NCBI GenBank assembly: GCA_937915835.1
Contig: CALGHA010000094.1
Coordinates: 1-17,693 of the forward strand
Source: an uncultured Fretibacterium sp.
Lineage (GTDB): Bacteria; Synergistota; Synergistia; Synergistales; Aminobacteriaceae
Length of the DNA: 17,693 nt
Direction of reading: 5' to 3'
In this document: positions 15,543 to 17,693 of the stretch, piece after piece
Layout of the letters: every line of letters starts with the position of its first letter
Position numbering within the stretch: position 1 is the stretch's first letter
Notes under the pieces: model-generated
Databases searched by the model: none
Seen by the model: the letters and a program-made list of their open reading frames with translations, nothing else
What the model was told of the DNA's origin: nothing
Program-made: the position numbers and the translations under genes

Positions 15543-16016
15543 TTACACGCTTTCAGCCCATTTCTTTAACTCTTCGACTGAAACTCGGCGATTAAATAAT
15601 TTTCCTTCACGAATTTTTGCTCCCGGTGCGCTCGGTTGAAGTCCAGCTACAGCATTTCCGAAGCCTGAACCTCCGGACGTTGCGAATAAAATTATCGTCT
15701 TGCCGGAAAAATCATAGCTCTCTAAGAACGTGTTAATTATCGTCGGAGCGACATACCACCAAATTGGGAAGCCAAGAAAGATTACATCAACTCCGTCAAG
15801 TTTTGCGTTTTTATCGGCGAGTTCGGGCCTTGATGACTTATCCTTCATCTCGACGCTTGAACGTGAGCTTGAATTATTCCAGTTCAAATCCGCGCTAGTG
15901 TATGCAACTTTCGGTCTAATCTCGTATAATTCACCGTCAACAGCTTCTGCTAACTTTTTCGCGACACTTCCGGTTACTCCGCTTGCAGAGAAATAAGCGA
16001 CTAATTTTTTGCCCAT
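15543..16016 (-). CDS. Flavodoxin (flavodoxin_4-like)
   Basis: This 157-residue FMN protein has the phosphate-binding loop YFSASGVTGSVAKKLAE at the N-terminus, VDVIFLGFPIWWYVAPTIINTFLE in the middle (flavin-contacting WWY loop), and TIILFATSGGSGFG before the last helix. This is the pattern of flavodoxin-family reductases of anaerobes. It would carry one- or two-electron transfer in the cytoplasm. It starts three bases after the alcohol dehydrogenase stop and ends directly at the cupin ATG, so the three are one operon. The likely role is partner or parallel reductase to the dehydrogenase; that is inference. Confidence 0.92.
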   Translation of the reverse strand: MGKKLVAYFSASGVTGSVAKKLAEAVDGELYEIRPKVAYTSADLNWNNSSSRSSVEMKDKSSRPELADKNAKLDGVDVIFLGFPIWWYVAPTIINTFLESYDFSGKTIILFATSGGSGFGNAVAGLQPSAPGAKIREGKLFNRRVSVEELKKWAESV

Positions 16017-16019
16017 GAT

Positions 16020-17186
16020 TTACATACTCTCCTTCAGAATATTAATGACTTCTTCACGCGTCAACTTTTTATAGCCTCCGCCGAGTAAAAATGTTCCGTC
16101 AGCAATTCCCTCAAACATGTCTTCAGTTACGCCGAGTTCCTTCAAGCTCATTACGACACCGATACTTTTCATCCAGGCTTCGAGACACTTTAAGCCCTCG
16201 TTTGCGAGTTCGGCGAAATTTTTCCCCTCAGGATTAACTCTCCAGACGTTGACGGCGAAACGTGCGAATTTCTCAAGCCCGTAATTCATAATCGTTCGGT
16301 AATAAGCGAGCGAGACAGCCGATAAAGTCATTCCGTGAGTGGCGTTCGTGTAAGCTCCGACGGATTGACCTATCATGTGAACTTCCCAGTCTGTTGACTT
16401 CCCTTTTGCAATGAGCGTGTTCAATGCCCAAGTTGCTGTCCACATAATATTACTTCGGGCTTCATAATTCGTGTGATCTTTTACGGCAATTTTTGAGCTT
16501 GCAATTAATGACCTCATTAATCCTTCAGCAATGTAATCCGAAGTGTTGTCGTCCTCGTTTGAAAAATACTGCTCCATAATGTGGCTCATAATATCAAAGA
16601 AGCCTGCGACCATTTGATACTGGGGAACTGTGAATGTGTATTCGGGGTTAAGAATTGAGAATTTCGGGAAAACTTCATCGCCGAAGACGTGCCCAATCTT
16701 CAATTTCTGTGCATGATTAGTGATTACGCTTCCGCCGTTCATTTCGCTTCCAGTTCCGACCATTGTTAAGACGCAACCGACGGGAATAATCTTGCAAGTT
16801 GGCTCTTCCATTCTGAGAAAATATTTGTCCCAAACGTCTTCTTCACAATACGCTGAGACTGATACGGCCTTTGAGTAATCGCAGACTGAACCGCCGCCTA
16901 CAGCGAGAATTAAGTCAATATTGTTATCTTTTGCGAGTTTAGCTCCTTCGTATAATTTCTCGACTGTAGGATTGGCCATAACGTCGGGAAGCTCGATAAT
17001 ATTTTTGCCGTTAGCCTTGAGAATATTAAGGATTTTGTCGTAAAGTCCGCTTTTCTTGATTGAGCCGCCGCCGTAAGTGAGCAAAATATTCGGGCCGTAA
17101 TTCGCGAGTTCCGTGTTAAGGCTGTCTAAAGAGTTTTTGCCGAAGTGTAAACGTGTGGGATTTGAATACGTGAAATCTCCAAGCAT
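16020..17186 (-). CDS. Iron-containing alcohol dehydrogenase, YqhD/BdhA-like NAD(P)H-dependent aldehyde reductase
   Basis: The 388-residue protein is a group III alcohol dehydrogenase. The nucleotide-binding part shows LLTYGGGSIKKSGLYD (38-50) and AVGGGSVCDYSKAVS (95-109), a GGGS signature like that of NADPH-using YqhD. Metal ligands are conserved: Asp198 and His202 in FFDIMSHIMEQY, His270 in VHMIGQSVGAY, and His284 in ATHGMTLS. YqhD-type enzymes reduce short aldehydes and 2-oxoaldehydes to alcohols, protecting cells against carbonyl stress or disposing of reductant. The ATG at 17186 is preceded by AGGAG. Its promoter is at 17231-17259. Flavodoxin and cupin genes follow at 3-bp and 0-bp spacing. 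No dedicated regulator (such as an AraC-type YqhC) is in the window. Confidence 0.93.
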   Translation of the reverse strand: MLGDFTYSNPTRLHFGKNSLDSLNTELANYGPNILLTYGGGSIKKSGLYDKILNILKANGKNIIELPDVMANPTVEKLYEGAKLAKDNNIDLILAVGGGSVCDYSKAVSVSAYCEEDVWDKYFLRMEEPTCKIIPVGCVLTMVGTGSEMNGGSVITNHAQKLKIGHVFGDEVFPKFSILNPEYTFTVPQYQMVAGFFDIMSHIMEQYFSNEDDNTSDYIAEGLMRSLIASSKIAVKDHTNYEARSNIMWTATWALNTLIAKGKSTDWEVHMIGQSVGAYTNATHGMTLSAVSLAYYRTIMNYGLEKFARFAVNVWRVNPEGKNFAELANEGLKCLEAWMKSIGVVMSLKELGVTEDMFEGIADGTFLLGGGYKKLTREEVINILKESM

Positions 17187-17230
17187 GAATAATTTCTCCT
17201 TTTTGTGAGTATGTGAATGATAATGAGAAT

Positions 17231-17259
17231 ATTAAACATTAAACTTTGCTTAAGGTCAA
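17231..17259 (-). promoter_or_regulatory. Promoter of the dehydrogenase-flavodoxin-cupin operon
   Basis: On the - strand TTGACC (17254-17259) and TTTAAT (17231-17236) are separated by exactly 17 bp. This is the best sigma-70-type match in the window. Transcription would begin near 17224, giving a leader of about 38 nt with the ribosome site AGGAG. Confidence 0.65.
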
Positions 17260-17269
17260 ACGTTCATTA

Positions 17270-17345
17270 GCATTCCTGTACGGGGTGGGGCAACGACACG
17301 GGCATGTGTCGTGCGCGTAGCCGGAAGGTGGGAGCATAAGAATGC
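17270..17345. other. GC-rich structured island of unknown nature
   Basis: In an AT-rich intergenic stretch, about 76 bases stand out as roughly 60% or more GC. They are bounded by the inverted repeat GCATTC (17270-17275) / GAATGC (17340-17345). Inside, ACGACAC (17293-17299) and GTGTCGT (17306-17312) form a 7-8 bp hairpin with a GGGCAT loop, followed by CCGGAAGG and GGGAGC motifs. There is no T-tract, so it is not a terminator, and it does not fold as a tRNA. It could be a small RNA, a small mobile repeat, or the relic of an IS605/IS1341-type tnpB 3' end with its guide-RNA scaffold; none of these is proven. Confidence 0.4.
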
Positions 17346-17380
17346 GATAAATTTTTCTTCAACACAAACACATTGCTTAA

Positions 17381-17419
17381 AAATAGAACATGTTATATTT
17401 TGCCAACGAATTTTTCTGA
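17381..17419 (-). repeat. Palindromic element, copy 2 (inverted relative to the uvrC copy)
   Basis: On the - strand, 17407 down to 17381 is identical over 27 bases to 3671-3697 upstream of uvrC, and the GAAAAATT block is also conserved two bases further out. The core AACATGTT with AAAATA/TATTTT arms is again a 22-bp palindrome with one mismatched pair. It lies 26 bases past the csaA stop and about 120 bases upstream of the dehydrogenase promoter, so which gene it would control is unclear. Confidence 0.6.
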
Positions 17420-17432
17420 ACACGTTTTATAT

Positions 17433-17693
17433 TCAGTATAATTTATCGCCGTTGTTCACATTATCCGGCTTATCCGGGACGGCTAACACGATGCCTTCTT
17501 CGCTGTCAGTTCCAAGCACAAGGACTTCACTAAAGAAATCTGCAATCTGTCTTGCTGGAAAATTTACGACTGCGAGAATTTTTTTGCCGATTAAGTCTTC
17601 AGGTGAATAAAGTTTTGTGATTTGAGCTGAAGATTTCTTTATGCCGATTTCTCCTCCGAAGTCAATTACGAGTTTATACGCGGGCTTTCGAGC
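17433..17693 (-). CDS. csaA: CsaA-type tRNA-binding domain protein (5' partial)
   Basis: The last 86 codons run in from the right window edge on the - strand and end at TGA (17433-17435). The product reads ARKPAYKLVIDFGGEIGIKK, then SSAQITKLYSPEDLIGKKIL, AVVNFPARQIADFFSEVLVLG and ends with VPDKPDNVNNGDKLY. This is the OB-fold tRNA-binding (EMAP II-like) domain of CsaA, including the KSSAQIT and NFP signatures. CsaA is a small homodimeric protein of about 110 residues with chaperone-like and tRNA-binding activity in the cytoplasm. About 24 N-terminal residues should lie outside the window. No strong terminator follows; a weak CTGAA/TTCAG hairpin lacks a T-tract. Confidence 0.93.
   Translation of the reverse strand, partial: ARKPAYKLVIDFGGEIGIKKSSAQITKLYSPEDLIGKKILAVVNFPARQIADFFSEVLVLGTDSEEGIVLAVPDKPDNVNNGDKLY

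Noticed and set aside
17281..17340. tRNA gene or rho-independent terminator
   Set aside because: The hairpin has no following T-tract on either strand, and no cloverleaf or anticodon arm can be drawn.
17311..17610. A 99-residue + strand gene
   Set aside because: It crosses the GC-rich island and the palindrome and lies antisense to csaA; no ribosome site or recognisable protein.
1..17693. CRISPR array, rRNA genes, integrase or prophage genes
   Set aside because: No regularly spaced direct repeats, no rRNA-like sequence and no recombinase or phage proteins were found; the only tandem repeat is the short CAACAAG array.

Overview
The window is a chromosomal stretch of a Gram-negative-type anaerobe with moderate to low GC. 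Most genes look to be in the low-to-mid 40s % GC by eye. A fused TAXI-type TRAP transporter, a DUF3536 GH57 protein, a compact UvrC and an iron-dependent alcohol dehydrogenase operon together suggest a gut- or rumen-type member of Synergistota. This is an inference from gene content; there is no rRNA in the window to settle it.

Layout. (1) 1-543 (+): 3' part of an amidohydrolase whose C-terminus looks cut short and runs through a terminator. (2) 530-3537 (-): a two-gene TRAP operon, a periplasmic TAXI receptor translationally coupled to a fused 4TM/12TM permease. (3) 3732-5201 (+): a short UvrC with an apparently leaderless promoter and a palindromic element upstream. (4) 5247-7173 (+): a GT2 polyprenyl-phosphate glycosyltransferase gene with a frameshift near its start, coupled by ATGA to an AT-rich GT-C membrane glycosyltransferase. 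(5) 7256-9796 (+): a PMCA-like P-type Ca2+-ATPase. (6) 9870-10676 (-): a DUF697-like membrane protein. (7) 10871-13291 (+): a GH57/DUF3536 protein. (8) 13378-14274 (+): a small unknown membrane protein, then NikR. (9) 14271-15179 (-): a GT11 (alpha-1,2-fucosyltransferase-type) enzyme, convergent with nikR. (10) 15231-17186 (-): an operon of iron alcohol dehydrogenase, flavodoxin and cupin. (11) 17433-17693 (-): most of csaA, with its 5' end outside the window.

How genes fit together. The GT2/GT-C pair and GT11 point to cell-surface glycan assembly. The TRAP genes import an unknown carboxylate-like solute. The dehydrogenase/flavodoxin/cupin operon looks like reductive detoxification of carbonyl compounds. 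Genes mostly sit in short transcription units with TATAAT promoters and terminators that abut or overlap stop codons.

Most worth a second look: (a) the GT2 frameshift lies just after a 7-bp tandem repeat, and one added unit would restore the frame, so phase variation is possible; (b) a near-perfect 22-bp palindrome inside an identical 27-nt sequence occurs both upstream of uvrC and downstream of csaA; (c) a GC-rich, structured 76-nt island lies between csaA and the dehydrogenase. No gene-free stretch exceeds 300 bases; the longest (17187-17432) holds the dehydrogenase promoter, the GC-rich island and the second palindrome copy.
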